NCBI RefSeq assembly: GCF_006442965.1
Contig: NZ_VFWX01000009.1
Location: forward strand, 124,001-188,000
DNA from: Mesorhizobium sp. CU3
GTDB lineage: Bacteria; Pseudomonadota; Alphaproteobacteria; Rhizobiales; Rhizobiaceae
DNA: 64,000 nt
Direction: 5' to 3'
The notes under the pieces were generated by a model. That model searched no databases. It worked only from the letters and a program-made list of their open reading frames with translations, and was not told where the DNA came from. This document shows, piece by piece, positions 1 through 8,800 of this stretch. The stretch's first letter is position 1. The number at the start of each line of letters is the position of its first letter. The translations under genes and the position numbers were made by a program.

Positions 1-1139
1 TCATAATGCGCGCGGTGAGCGGTACGTCGGCAAGCACCGTCGGGGCGTAAAAATACCCCTCATTGCCAATTCCATGCCCGCCGGTTGTCAGCCGTGCGCC
101 TTGCGCGACCGCATCCTAGACAAGTTCCTCGACGGCGGCGACCCGGCGCGCATTGATGAGCGGCCCCATTTCGGTGGCGGGATCGAGGCCGTTGCCGACG
201 CGAATAGCCGACGCAGCCTCGGTGAAGCGTTCGGTGAACTCGCCGGCGATGCCATTCTGCACCAGGAAGCGGGTTGGTGACACGCAGACCTGCCCGGCAT
301 TGCGATACTTATGCGGGACGATCGTCTTCAGCGCCACGTCGAGATCCGCGTCCTCGGCAACGATGACAGGCGCATGGCCGCCAAGCTCCATCGTGGCGCG
401 TTTCATGTGGAGGCCGGCAAGCGAGGCCAATTCCTTGCCGATCGGGGTGGAGCCGGTGAAGCTGATCTTGCGGATCACCGGATGAGGAATGAGGTGGGCC
501 GAGATCGTGGCGGAATCGCCGCTGACCAGATTGAGGGTGCCTGCCGGAAGGCCGGCGTCGGCGAAGGCCGCGATCAGGGCCGCAGGCGAGGCAGGCGTTT
601 CCGACGGCACCTTGACGATGATCGAGCATCCCGCTGCCAGCGCGGCGGACAATTTTCGCACGACCTGATTGATGGGAAAGTTCCATGGTGTGAACGCCGC
701 CACCGGCCCGACGGGCAGCTTCAGGGGTGACCTGCAACACGTCGGCTGCTCGGGCTGGGATGACCTGGCCGTATGTCCGCTGCGCCTCGGAAGCGAACCA
801 GTCGATGATGTCGGCGGCCGCCAGGGTCTCGGTGCGCGACTGCGCGAGCGGCTTGCCATTTTCCTGGGTCATCGTCACCGCGATGGTGTCGACCCGCTGG
901 CGAAGCAGGTCGGCGGCCTTGCGCATGATCCGGGAGCGGTCGAAGGCGGAGGTATTGCGCCAGATCGTAAAACCTCGCTCCGCGGCCTGCAGCGCTTCGT
1001 CCAGGTCGGCCAAGCTGGCATGGGCGGCATGGCCGATGGTCTGGCCGGTGGCAGGGTCGATCACCGGGAGGGTGCGCCCGCCCTCTGCCGGACGCCATCT
1101 GCCGTCGATGAAGAGTTGCGTATCCGGGTAGGCGCTCAT
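1..1139 (-). pseudogene. Aldehyde dehydrogenase (succinate-semialdehyde dehydrogenase-like), frameshifted, with an internal stop, cut by window edge
   Basis: The N-terminal part (start ATG at 1139) reads as an NAD(P)-dependent aldehyde dehydrogenase up to about base 740. The family sequence then resumes in another frame with [18 protein letters not shown], so a one-base indel lies near 722-745. The second frame carries the catalytic regions (ELGGHAP with the general-base Glu; NAGQVCVSP with the nucleophile Cys). It meets an in-frame TAG at 116-118, yet typical ALDH sequence (LTTGGHGIGNEGYFYAPTVL) continues after that stop to the window edge. Two independent lesions argue for a real pseudogene rather than one sequencing error. 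The start overlaps the stop of the upstream fadB-like gene (ATGA). The SSADH subgroup is inferred from overall resemblance; the substrate is not certain. Confidence 0.85.
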
Positions 1140-3073
1140 GTGCTGGAAGCCTTTCTTGCCGTAAGGAACATTGGTCCCCCTTTTGACCGGGGAAAGCCGT
1201 AGCCATGGACCTCGACCAGGTCGATATCGGCGGGGCTAGCTGCTATGCCTTCCGCCAAAATCGCCTCGCCCTCCGCCGCCATGGCGCCTACCAGACGTTC
1301 GGCTATCTTGTCGGCGGCCAGGTCGCCTTGACCCTGCACCAGGGGCGCGATGATCTTTGCGGCCGTATCAGAGGGTCTGGGAGTTCGGTCACCGGCAACG
1401 TAATCGTACCAACCGCCACCGGTCTTCTGGCCTTTTCGCCCGGCACGGACCAGCAGGTCACCCGGTTGGATCGCAACCTCCTCGCCGCGCGCTCGCGCCG
1501 CCTCGCGCTGCATGAAGGAGATGTCCAGACCGGAAAGGTCCTGCACTTCGAACGGCCCCATGGCAAAACCGAACGCCCGCATGGCCGAGTCGATGGCCGC
1601 GACCGAAAGCCCTTGCCTGACCAGTATTTCGGCCTCGCCACGATAGCGGCGCAGGATGCGGTTGCCGATGAAGCCGTCACAGATACCGGATCGCACCGGC
1701 ACCTTGCCGAGCCGCCGGGCCAGATCGAAGGCTGTCGCAAGTGTCTCGGGAGTGGTGTCCGGCGTCGGTATGATTTCCAGCAGTTTCATGACCTGCGCGG
1801 GGCTGAAGAAATGGAGCCCGAGGAAGCGGCCAGGATTTTGCAGCGACCGAGCGATTTCGCGCGGATCGATGTAGGACGTGTTGGTCGCAAGGATAGCGTC
1901 GGGGCGGCAGATTCGGCCAAGCTCGGCAAAAACATCCTGCTTGACGGCCAAATCCTCGAACACCGCTTCAATGACCAGATCACAATCTCTCAGACTCTCG
2001 AGGCCTACCTTGCCATCGACACCGGCAAACCTCTCGGTCGTCTCCGCGACGGAGACCAGGCCGCGCTTCACGGCCGCATCGAAGATGCCGCTGAGAGTGG
2101 CCATGCCACGCGCGAGCGCGTCCTCATCGCGTTCCGACAAAGTGACGGCCAGTCCCGCCCCGCGCAGCGCCGCGGCGATACCGCTGCCCATTGTCCCCCC
2201 ACCGACGACGCCGACCTTTGCAATCGGTTTTGGGCTGACCTGACGCAAATCCGCAGGTCGTGGCGCGGCGCGCTCGGCGAAAAACAAGTGTCTCAGGGCG
2301 GCCGATTCCTCACTCGCCCTGAGCCGCAGAAATGTCTCGCGTTCCAAGGCAATTCCCGCAGCGAACCCGTGCTCTATACCGTGGCGGAGAGCCGCCAAGG
2401 CGGCGGGAGGCGCCGAGAGGCCCTTTGCTGCCTTGCGGATGCGGGCATCGGCAGCATCCCAGTCAACCGCCGCAGCATTCCGTGCCGAGGCCGGTGGCGG
2501 AAGGGGCCGCGCAAGGGCTTCTTTTGCGAAGCTCACAGCACCGTCTACCAGCGGCCCATCGATGACCCGGTCCACGAGGCCGACTTTCATTGCCCTGAAC
2601 GTATCTAGTGTGAGCTTTTCGACGGCGACGGCGACGGCGGTTTCGGTACCGATAAGCCGTGGAAGGCGCTGGGTGCCGCCTGCCCCTGGAATGAGTCCGA
2701 GATTGACCTCCGGCAGCCCAAGCGTCGCGCCGGGCGCGGCAACGCGAAACCGGCACCCCAGCGCAAGCTCTAATCCACCGCCAAGCGCGACGCCATGAAT
2801 GGCAGCGACCCAAGGTTTGGCGCTCCCTTCGATCGCCGCGATCAACTCGGGCAAAGGCGCCTCGACCGGACCATCGAACTCGGTAATGTCGGCGCCACCG
2901 ACGAAAAGCTTTCCAGCGCCGGCCAGAACAACGGCGTCTATCGAAGTATCGGCATCGAGATCATGGACAAGCGTCGCCAACCTCTCGCGAACGGCCTTTC
3001 CAAGTGCATTGACTGGAGGATTGGCGATGATGATCACCGCGATCCTGTCGCGGAGTTCCCAAGTAACCGTCAT
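1136..3073 (-). CDS. Bifunctional enoyl-CoA hydratase / 3-hydroxyacyl-CoA dehydrogenase, C-terminally shortened
   Basis: This is a FadB/FadJ-type multifunctional beta-oxidation enzyme, about 645 aa. Residues 1 to about 190 are the crotonase domain (FVGGADITEF, then GLIPGAGGTQRLPRL). From about residue 290 comes an NAD-binding HAD domain (VGGGTMGSG) with HFFSPAQVMKLLEIIPT around the catalytic His, then two C-terminal HAD helical repeats. The protein stops just after GYGFPRSKGGPMF, where family members normally run on for roughly 40 to 50 residues, so its tail looks lost. The stop overlaps the ATG of the aldehyde dehydrogenase pseudogene. I prefer the ATG at 3073 to the GTG at 3085. It sits next to other damaged genes, so it may be inactive. 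Confidence 0.8.
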   Translation of the reverse strand: MTVTWELRDRIAVIIIANPPVNALGKAVRERLATLVHDLDADTSIDAVVLAGAGKLFVGGADITEFDGPVEAPLPELIAAIEGSAKPWVAAIHGVALGGGLELALGCRFRVAAPGATLGLPEVNLGLIPGAGGTQRLPRLIGTETAVAVAVEKLTLDTFRAMKVGLVDRVIDGPLVDGAVSFAKEALARPLPPPASARNAAAVDWDAADARIRKAAKGLSAPPAALAALRHGIEHGFAAGIALERETFLRLRASEESAALRHLFFAERAAPRPADLRQVSPKPIAKVGVVGGGTMGSGIAAALRGAGLAVTLSERDEDALARGMATLSGIFDAAVKRGLVSVAETTERFAGVDGKVGLESLRDCDLVIEAVFEDLAVKQDVFAELGRICRPDAILATNTSYIDPREIARSLQNPGRFLGLHFFSPAQVMKLLEIIPTPDTTPETLATAFDLARRLGKVPVRSGICDGFIGNRILRRYRGEAEILVRQGLSVAAIDSAMRAFGFAMGPFEVQDLSGLDISFMQREAARARGEEVAIQPGDLLVRAGRKGQKTGGGWYDYVAGDRTPRPSDTAAKIIAPLVQGQGDLAADKIAERLVGAMAAEGEAILAEGIAASPADIDLVEVHGYGFPRSKGGPMFLTARKASST

Positions 3074-3156
3074 CTCGGCTTGCACTCCATGATCCTCTCC
3101 GTCGCTTTGGTGAGCCGACCCAACCGGCGTGGCCGATGGAGTCGCGAGGTGTTAAT

Positions 3157-3180
3157 TGGAATTATGTTCCACTTTTGGAA
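3157..3180. promoter_or_regulatory. Nested inverted repeats, candidate operator upstream of the fadB-like gene
   Basis: Three alternating half-sites, TGGAA-5-TTCCA-4-TGGAA, make two overlapping palindromes in the gap between the leftward fadB-like gene and the rightward kinase fragment. The pattern resembles operators bound by IclR- or GntR-type repressors of catabolic operons. No such regulator gene is in the window, so the binding protein is unknown. Confidence 0.4.
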
Positions 3181-3195
3181 TAGCAATACCGCCGT

Positions 3196-3888
3196 GTGAA
3201 GTTGAACTGCGCTGCGTATTTACCGAGCGGCCAAGCGGCGGTCCCGCTGACGCTTACGGGGGCCACGCGACGACTAAAGACGTTTCATGCGATCGGACGG
3301 ACATTGGCCGAGTTGCATCTTCATTCAGACCGCTGGACGCAACCTGCAGATTTTCGCCGCCCCAGTTGGGATCTCGACGGGCTAGTCGGTGAAGCTCCCT
3401 TGTGGGGACCTTTCTGGAACGCACCGAACCTGTCGGCAAAAGACCGGGACATGTTCGAATCAATCCGCGAATTCGCTCGTCTCGAGCTGATCGCGCGCGA
3501 TGCCGATTGCGGCCTTATCCATGCCGATCTCGTACGTGAGAACATCCTGCTGCACCAAGGTTCGGTTCGCTTCATCGACTTCGACGATTGCGGCTTCGGA
3601 TACCGCGTCTTCGACCTCGCGACGACTTTGCTGGCCAACAAGGAGGAAGCCGACTATCCGCGTCTCCGGGACGCCCTGATCGAGGGTTACGCGAGCGTAA
3701 GGCCACCACCCGATCTTGATCTTCTGCCGCTCTTCATGGTGCTTCGCAGCTTGACCTATGTCGGTTGGGCCGCCGACCGCATTGCCGAGGAGGGAATGGC
3801 GGCCGGAATGAGTCGCTTTCTTGAACGGGCCAGGGTCATGGCTGCCCAGCATTTAGCCGAGAACCACTCGTCCATCCTCCTGCGGTGA
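3196..3888 (+). pseudogene. Phosphotransferase (APH / homoserine kinase type II-like), N-lobe missing
   Basis: The 230-residue reading frame keeps only the C-lobe of an aminoglycoside-phosphotransferase-fold small-molecule kinase. The catalytic loop GLIHADLVRENIL (HxDxxxxN) and the metal-binding DFDD of VRFIDFDDCGFGY are intact. Family members are usually about 320 to 350 aa and need an N-lobe with the ATP-binding lysine, which is absent. The first ~25 residues have no family character and no clear ribosome-binding site. It converges on an aminotransferase tail. Such kinases often pair with class III aminotransferases (the hydroxylysine kinase-like arrangement), so both may be leftovers of one amino-acid or amino-alcohol pathway. 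A functional short protein cannot be excluded. Confidence 0.65.
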
Positions 3889-3934
3889 CGAGTCCCCGCC
3901 GGAACTGGCCATCGTAAACCATGCTGCCGAGGTA

Positions 3935-4142
3935 TCAGCGCAAGACCTGTGGCAGTGCCGCGTCGAGCGAGCGCTCGAAGGCGTCGACCAGCGCGTCGAT
4001 CTGCGCCTCGGTGATGATCAGCGGCGGACAGAAGGCGATGGCGTCGCCCATGTTGCGCGAGATGACGCCGTTCTCTTGCAGGAAGCCGTCGACCAAGCGC
4101 CGAGCGCGGCTGGCTTGCCCCAGTGCGCCTTGTTGCAGCCAC
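3935..4142 (-). pseudogene. Class III aminotransferase, C-terminal remnant only
   Basis: Read leftward, about 60 residues match the end of an omega-aminotransferase: LVDGFLQENGVISRNMGDAI followed by AFCPPLIITEAQIDALVDAF, then a stop at 3937-3935. This is the usual C-terminus of pyridoxal-phosphate class III aminotransferases. Upstream of about 4142 the frame loses family similarity, so the catalytic core with the PLP lysine is gone. No start codon or ribosome-binding site serves it. It lies tail-to-tail with the truncated kinase. Confidence 0.7.
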
Positions 4143-4215
4143 CTGCCATCGCGCGGCCTTGAGTATCCGAGCGTCGCGGTCGGTGAAAACCTGTTCCGCC
4201 CCGTCTATGAGGCGA

Positions 4216-5421
4216 TCAGCCGACCGACAAACCTTTCGTCTGGTGTCTCAGCACGAGGCCGACGGCGCCCAGCAAGGCATCGTTCTCGGTGTGCTTGCCG
4301 ACGATTATGCGCGTGCGCAGGGCCGGAGCGACATCGCGCGACTTGATGAGCGTATGGCGTTCATAGGACGCGATCAGCGGCGTCAGCAGAATGTCGCCCG
4401 CCAAGGCCATCTGACCGCCGATGATGATGAGCGGCGGATTGAGCACCGAGCCGATCAGGCCGAGCCCCCGGCCGGCGATCTCGGCGGTATCCTCGATCAT
4501 CCGCAACGCCCTGACATCGCCCTGCTCGGCCATGGCGATGACATCGTCCATGGTGACCTCGCGACGCACGATGCGCGAAATCTGTTCCAGCGGCCGTACA
4601 AAACTCGCATAGAGTTCCAGGCATCCGCGATTGCCGCACCGGCAAAGATCGCCGCCGGGATCGATGCTGATATGCCCGAATTCGCCGGCGCCGCCGGCGA
4701 TGCCCGTCACCAGCCGTCCACCCTGGACGATGGCCCCGCCGACGCCCAGATCGATCTTGAACAGCACGAAATCGTCTTGGCCGACGGCCGCACCCCACAT
4801 CATCTCCGCAACGGCCGAGCAGTTGCTCTCGTTGTCGGCGAAGATTGGCAGTTCCAGGACAGGTCCGAACACATCTCGTATGTTGACGCCGGCCCATGTT
4901 GGAACCATGCTCGCACGCAGCACCACGCCGTCGCGGCTGACAGGGCCGGAGACGGAGACCCCAACCCCCAGGAGCCCCGCCGCCCGCAGACCGTTTTCCT
5001 TGTAGGATTGGGCAATTGCCGATTTGACCATCTGGGCCGCCTGTTGCGGCTGGTAGTCCAGAGGCATGGGAATAGTTTGTTCGGCAATGACGGAATGCGA
5101 GACATCGGCGACGATCAGCCTTATCTGCTGAAGAGCCAGGTGAATTCCGACGCAGGTGCCCGCTGTCGGATTGAGCGTCACCGCCGCGGCCGGCCTGCCG
5201 ATGGCTCTGACGCCATCGCGGCTGGCCGGGGCTTCGATCACCATCCCCGATTTTTTCAAGCCGTTGAGCGCAGTTGACACCGTCGACCGCGCCAGACCGG
5301 TGTGGCGCGTGATCTGCGACGCGGAGAGTGCGCCGCGTTCGCTCAGGCAGCGCACGATCAGGCTCTCCGGCGACGCGGACGGTCTGTCGATCAGCCAGGT
5401 TCTAAGCGAAGGTTTTGTCAT
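4216..5421 (-). CDS. ROK-family transcriptional regulator
   Basis: 401 aa. An N-terminal winged-helix (about residues 15-75; ASQITRHTGLARSTVSTALNGLKKSG) is followed by a ROK sugar-kinase-like domain. It has the zinc-binding CRCGNRGCLELYAS motif and an ATPase-type GGAIVQGGRL loop. NagC/Mlc-type ROK repressors bind their operator until a sugar or sugar phosphate releases them. It is divergent from the carbohydrate ABC operon that starts at 5567, so it is the likely local regulator of that operon. The 145-bp gap between them must hold both promoters; I see no strong palindrome there. Confidence 0.9.
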   Translation of the reverse strand: MTKPSLRTWLIDRPSASPESLIVRCLSERGALSASQITRHTGLARSTVSTALNGLKKSGMVIEAPASRDGVRAIGRPAAAVTLNPTAGTCVGIHLALQQIRLIVADVSHSVIAEQTIPMPLDYQPQQAAQMVKSAIAQSYKENGLRAAGLLGVGVSVSGPVSRDGVVLRASMVPTWAGVNIRDVFGPVLELPIFADNESNCSAVAEMMWGAAVGQDDFVLFKIDLGVGGAIVQGGRLVTGIAGGAGEFGHISIDPGGDLCRCGNRGCLELYASFVRPLEQISRIVRREVTMDDVIAMAEQGDVRALRMIEDTAEIAGRGLGLIGSVLNPPLIIIGGQMALAGDILLTPLIASYERHTLIKSRDVAPALRTRIIVGKHTENDALLGAVGLVLRHQTKGLSVG

Positions 5422-5566
5422 GAACCAACATAAACATCGTTGACTGATAGCTCCAATATGTCATTTTGGAAAAAACTCGAGATCAACGCATCTCGCCGGC
5501 AGCGTCTTCAAACCGCGGCCATAAGCGGTCGAGACGAACCGTGCAACACCATATGGGAGTGAAACG

Positions 5567-6832
5567 ATGAAGTCAGTCATGACCGCTTTGGCGGCCACCG
5601 TTGCGTGCACCCTTGTCGCGGGGGTAGCCTTTGCCGAGCCCAAGACCAACCTGCTCCACCAATGGGCGACCGGATCGGACGCCCAGGCGATCGCCAAGCT
5701 CGGCGAGATGTTCACCGCCAAGGGCGGCAAATGGGAACAGACCTCGATCGCCGGCCACACGGCCAACACGCTGGCCAAGCTGCGCGCCGACGTGATTGCC
5801 GGCAATGCGCCGCCCGCAGTGCAGCTTAAAGGCCCGGAAATCGCCGAGTGGAACGCAACCGGCATGACCGCCGATCTCGACGAGCTGGCGGCCTCGGAAG
5901 GATGGGAGAAAGTGGTGGCGCCGGAATTGCTCCCGGTGATGAAGCCGACCGGCAAATGGGTCGCCGCTCCCATGAACATCCACCGCATCAACTGGCTCTG
6001 GGCCTCGCCGAAGGTCATGCAGGCCGCCGGCGTGACGGAAATGCCCAAGACCTGGGCCGAGTTCAATGCGGCCTGTGACAAGATCGTCGCCTCGGGCAAG
6101 ATCTGCATCTCGCATTCGACCGCCGACTGGACGGATTCGACGGTGTTCGAGGTCGTGCTCTACGGCCAGGACATCGATCTCTATCGCAAGGCCTTCGTCG
6201 AAGGCGATGTCGAAGCCATGCGCAGCCCGGGCATGGTCAAGGCCTTCCAGCAGATGCGCCTGATGACGACCAAATACATGGATCCGGGCATGGTCGGCCG
6301 CGACTGGGATTCGATGTCGGCGCTCGTCGGCAAAGGCGACGCGGCGTTCCACATCATGGGCGACTGGACGATCGGCCTCCTGACCGCCGCCGGCTTCAAG
6401 GAAGGCACCGACTATGTCTGCGCCCAGGCGCCGACGGACTGGGGCAAACCCGGCTTCATCCTCAACTCGGACTCGGTCGTCTTCTTCAAGCAGAAGGACC
6501 AGGACTATATCGACGGCCAGAAGCTGCTTGCCACCCTGATCCTGTCGCCCGACTTCCAGACGGTCTTCAACCAGGCCAAGGGCTCGATCCCAGCACGCCT
6601 TGATATCGACCTGTCGAAGGGCTTCAATCCCTGCCAGCAGCTCTCGCAGAAAGATCTGCAGGCTTCGATCAAGGAAGGCACGCTGGTCCGCTCGATGGCG
6701 CACAACATGACCGTCCCGCAGAAGGTGCGCGGCGCGATCATGGACGCCATTACCGAGTTCGTCGCGACGCCCGACATGTCGGCCGAGGACGGCGCCAAGG
6801 CGATGGCCGACGCGGCAGAAGCGCAGAAATAG
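5567..6832 (+). CDS. Carbohydrate ABC transporter substrate-binding protein (CUT1)
   Basis: 421 aa with a clear Sec signal peptide cut after AFA at about residue 23. The mature protein is a type 1 extracellular solute-binding protein (LLHQWATGSDAQAIAKLGEMF at its start; later MGDWTIGLL). It would capture a sugar or polyol in the periplasm and hand it to the permeases at 6906 and 7843. It is first in an operon of at least seven genes. A GC-rich stem-loop follows its stop, a common way to keep binding-protein mRNA more abundant than that of the membrane parts. The ligand cannot be named from sequence. Confidence 0.92.
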   Translation: MKSVMTALAATVACTLVAGVAFAEPKTNLLHQWATGSDAQAIAKLGEMFTAKGGKWEQTSIAGHTANTLAKLRADVIAGNAPPAVQLKGPEIAEWNATGMTADLDELAASEGWEKVVAPELLPVMKPTGKWVAAPMNIHRINWLWASPKVMQAAGVTEMPKTWAEFNAACDKIVASGKICISHSTADWTDSTVFEVVLYGQDIDLYRKAFVEGDVEAMRSPGMVKAFQQMRLMTTKYMDPGMVGRDWDSMSALVGKGDAAFHIMGDWTIGLLTAAGFKEGTDYVCAQAPTDWGKPGFILNSDSVVFFKQKDQDYIDGQKLLATLILSPDFQTVFNQAKGSIPARLDIDLSKGFNPCQQLSQKDLQASIKEGTLVRSMAHNMTVPQKVRGAIMDAITEFVATPDMSAEDGAKAMADAAEAQK

Positions 6833-6840
6833 ACGGGAAC

Positions 6841-6871
6841 GGCCGGACGCGGATTCCATTCGCGCCCGGCC
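6841..6871 (+). terminator. Intra-operon stem-loop after the binding-protein gene
   Basis: GGCCGGACGCG and CGCGCCCGGCC pair with one mismatch around a 9-nt loop, 8 nt after the binding-protein stop. No T-run follows. It probably stabilises the upstream message or attenuates read-through rather than fully terminating. Confidence 0.5.
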
Positions 6872-6905
6872 ATCCTCCATCCCGGTTCCGCGCGTTCCCA
6901 GCCCC

Positions 6906-7850
6906 TTGCGCCAAATGTCAAATCACCAGCTGATCCCATCGGCCCAAACGCCCGCCCGCCCCTGGCGCGAGCGGCTGGGCTCCGCGGTGCCCCTGCTGGT
7001 GCTCGGCCCTTCGCTCGTGGCGAGCTTCGTCTACGTCTTCGTGTTCACCGGCTGGACGCTCTATATCTCGCTCTCGAATTCCTCGCTGCTGCCGACCTAC
7101 GGCTTTGTCGGCCTCGACAACTACGCGTCGCTGTGGGCCAACCGGCGCTGGAACATCGCCTACGACAACCTCTTTTTATTCAGCGGCTTCTACATCGTCG
7201 GCTCGATGGCCGTGGGACTGCTGCTGGCGATCCTGATCGACCAGCGCGTACGCGGCGAAGCGGCCTGGCGCACCATTTTCCTCTACCCGCTGGCCGTCTC
7301 CTTCATCGTCACCGGCACGGTCTGGAGCTGGCTCTACAATCCGACCGACGGCATCCAGGCGATGGTGCGCGGATTGGGCTGGACGAGCTTCAGCTTCGCG
7401 CTCGCCAGCGACCGGCACTATGCGATCTATGCGGTGATCATCACCGGTGTCTGGCAGGCCTCCGGCTTTGCCATGGCGCTGTTCCTGGCCGGTCTGCGTT
7501 CGGTGGACCAGGACCTCGTCAAGGCCGCGCAGATCGACGGCGCATCGACCTTCCGCATCTATCGCAAGGTGCTTCTGCCGACGATCGCGCCGATCTTCCT
7601 GGCGGTCGCCGTCATCCAGATCCAGTTCGCCATCAAGACCTTCGACCTCGTGGCGGCTCTCACCAAGGGCGGCCCGGGGATTTCGACCACCTTCCCCGCC
7701 ATCTATGTCTATGACCTGATGTTCCAGCGCGGCCAGATCGCAGAAGGTGCCGCCGCCGCCATCATGATGCTGGCCGCCGTTGCCGTGGTGCTGTTGCCCT
7801 ATTCGTTCTGGGTTGTCTGGCGCCGCCGCAAGGAAGCCGGCCATGGCTGA
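6906..7850 (+). CDS. Carbohydrate ABC transporter permease (MalF type)
   Basis: About 314 aa inner-membrane permease with six or so hydrophobic segments and the EAA loop (DLVKAAQIDGASTFRIYRKV) that docks onto the ATPase. Starts are TTG at 6906 or ATG at 6915; the second is equally plausible. It ends 8 bases inside the next permease gene, which implies translational coupling. Together with 7843 it forms the heterodimeric membrane channel of the CUT1 system. Confidence 0.9.
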   Translation: MRQMSNHQLIPSAQTPARPWRERLGSAVPLLVLGPSLVASFVYVFVFTGWTLYISLSNSSLLPTYGFVGLDNYASLWANRRWNIAYDNLFLFSGFYIVGSMAVGLLLAILIDQRVRGEAAWRTIFLYPLAVSFIVTGTVWSWLYNPTDGIQAMVRGLGWTSFSFALASDRHYAIYAVIITGVWQASGFAMALFLAGLRSVDQDLVKAAQIDGASTFRIYRKVLLPTIAPIFLAVAVIQIQFAIKTFDLVAALTKGGPGISTTFPAIYVYDLMFQRGQIAEGAAAAIMMLAAVAVVLLPYSFWVVWRRRKEAGHG

Positions 7851-8748
7851 CACCGCACTCGACCAGTCGCTCGATCATCACGCCGCTGCGGTTGCGGCCC
7901 GCAGGCATTTCCTCACCCGCCTGGTCATCTATGGGCTGCTGGTCGTCTTTGCGGCTATCTATTTGATCCCGCTGCTGGTCGTGGTGCTGAATTCGTTCCG
8001 CGATCAGCAGGAGATCGCGCGCAACGGGCTGATCTCGCTGCCGCGCAGCTTCCGCCTCGAAGCCTGGGGCCAGGCCTGGAGCAGCTATTGCATCGGCGGC
8101 ACCTGCGAGGGCATGCAGCGCAACTTCTACAACTCCCTGAAAATGACGATCCCGGCGACATTCATCTCGACGGTGATCGGCGCGATGAACGGCTACATCC
8201 TGTCGAAATGGCGTTTTCGGGGTTCGGAAGCGCTGTTCACCTGCATGCTGCTCGGCGTCTTCATTCCGGGCCAGATTTCGTTGATGCCCTGGGCCTTCAT
8301 CCTCGGCAATCTGGGCCTCAGCAATTCGACCTATGGGCTCATCCTCATCCACGTCATCCAGGGCATTTCGTTCACCACCCTGTTCTGCCGCAACTACTAT
8401 GTCAGCATTCCCGACGATCTGATCAAAGCGGCTCGCATCGACGGCGCGGGCTTCTGGCGCATCTTCCGCAAGATCATTCTGCCGCTCTCCTCGCCGATCC
8501 TGATCGTTACCGTGATCTGGCAGTTCACCGGCATCTGGAACGAATATCTGTTCGGTGTCGTCTTCACCTCCGGCCAGCAACAGCCCATCACCGCCGCCCT
8601 CGTCGCGCTGACGGCAAGCGGCACCAATGTGCGCGCCTACGATGTCATGAGCGCCGCCGTTCTGATCGGCGCGCTGCCGCCGCTGCTGATCTATCTCTTC
8701 GGCGGCAAGTATTTCGTGCGCGGCCTGACGCAAGGGGCGATCAAGTGA
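7843..8748 (+). CDS. Carbohydrate ABC transporter permease (MalG type)
   Basis: 301 aa from the ATG at 7843, which overlaps the stop of the previous permease; an upstream in-frame start at 7780 would lie deep inside that gene and is rejected. Several membrane spans are visible, with the EAA motif DDLIKAARIDGAGFWRIFRK. A short extracytoplasmic insert with two cysteines (CIGGTCEG) follows the first span. It is the partner of the 6906 permease. Confidence 0.9.
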   Translation: MADTALDQSLDHHAAAVAARRHFLTRLVIYGLLVVFAAIYLIPLLVVVLNSFRDQQEIARNGLISLPRSFRLEAWGQAWSSYCIGGTCEGMQRNFYNSLKMTIPATFISTVIGAMNGYILSKWRFRGSEALFTCMLLGVFIPGQISLMPWAFILGNLGLSNSTYGLILIHVIQGISFTTLFCRNYYVSIPDDLIKAARIDGAGFWRIFRKIILPLSSPILIVTVIWQFTGIWNEYLFGVVFTSGQQQPITAALVALTASGTNVRAYDVMSAAVLIGALPPLLIYLFGGKYFVRGLTQGAIK

Positions 8749-8800
8749 GCGAAGTATATTTCATGTCGCCGATCGCCGCGTGCGGCAGGAAGGCCATCGC

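Noticed and set aside
4141..4210. Plus-strand peptide GLEYPSVAVGENLFRPVYEA that looks protein-like
   Set aside because: Too short, no start signal and no family I can name; it is beside the aminotransferase remnant and may be chance.
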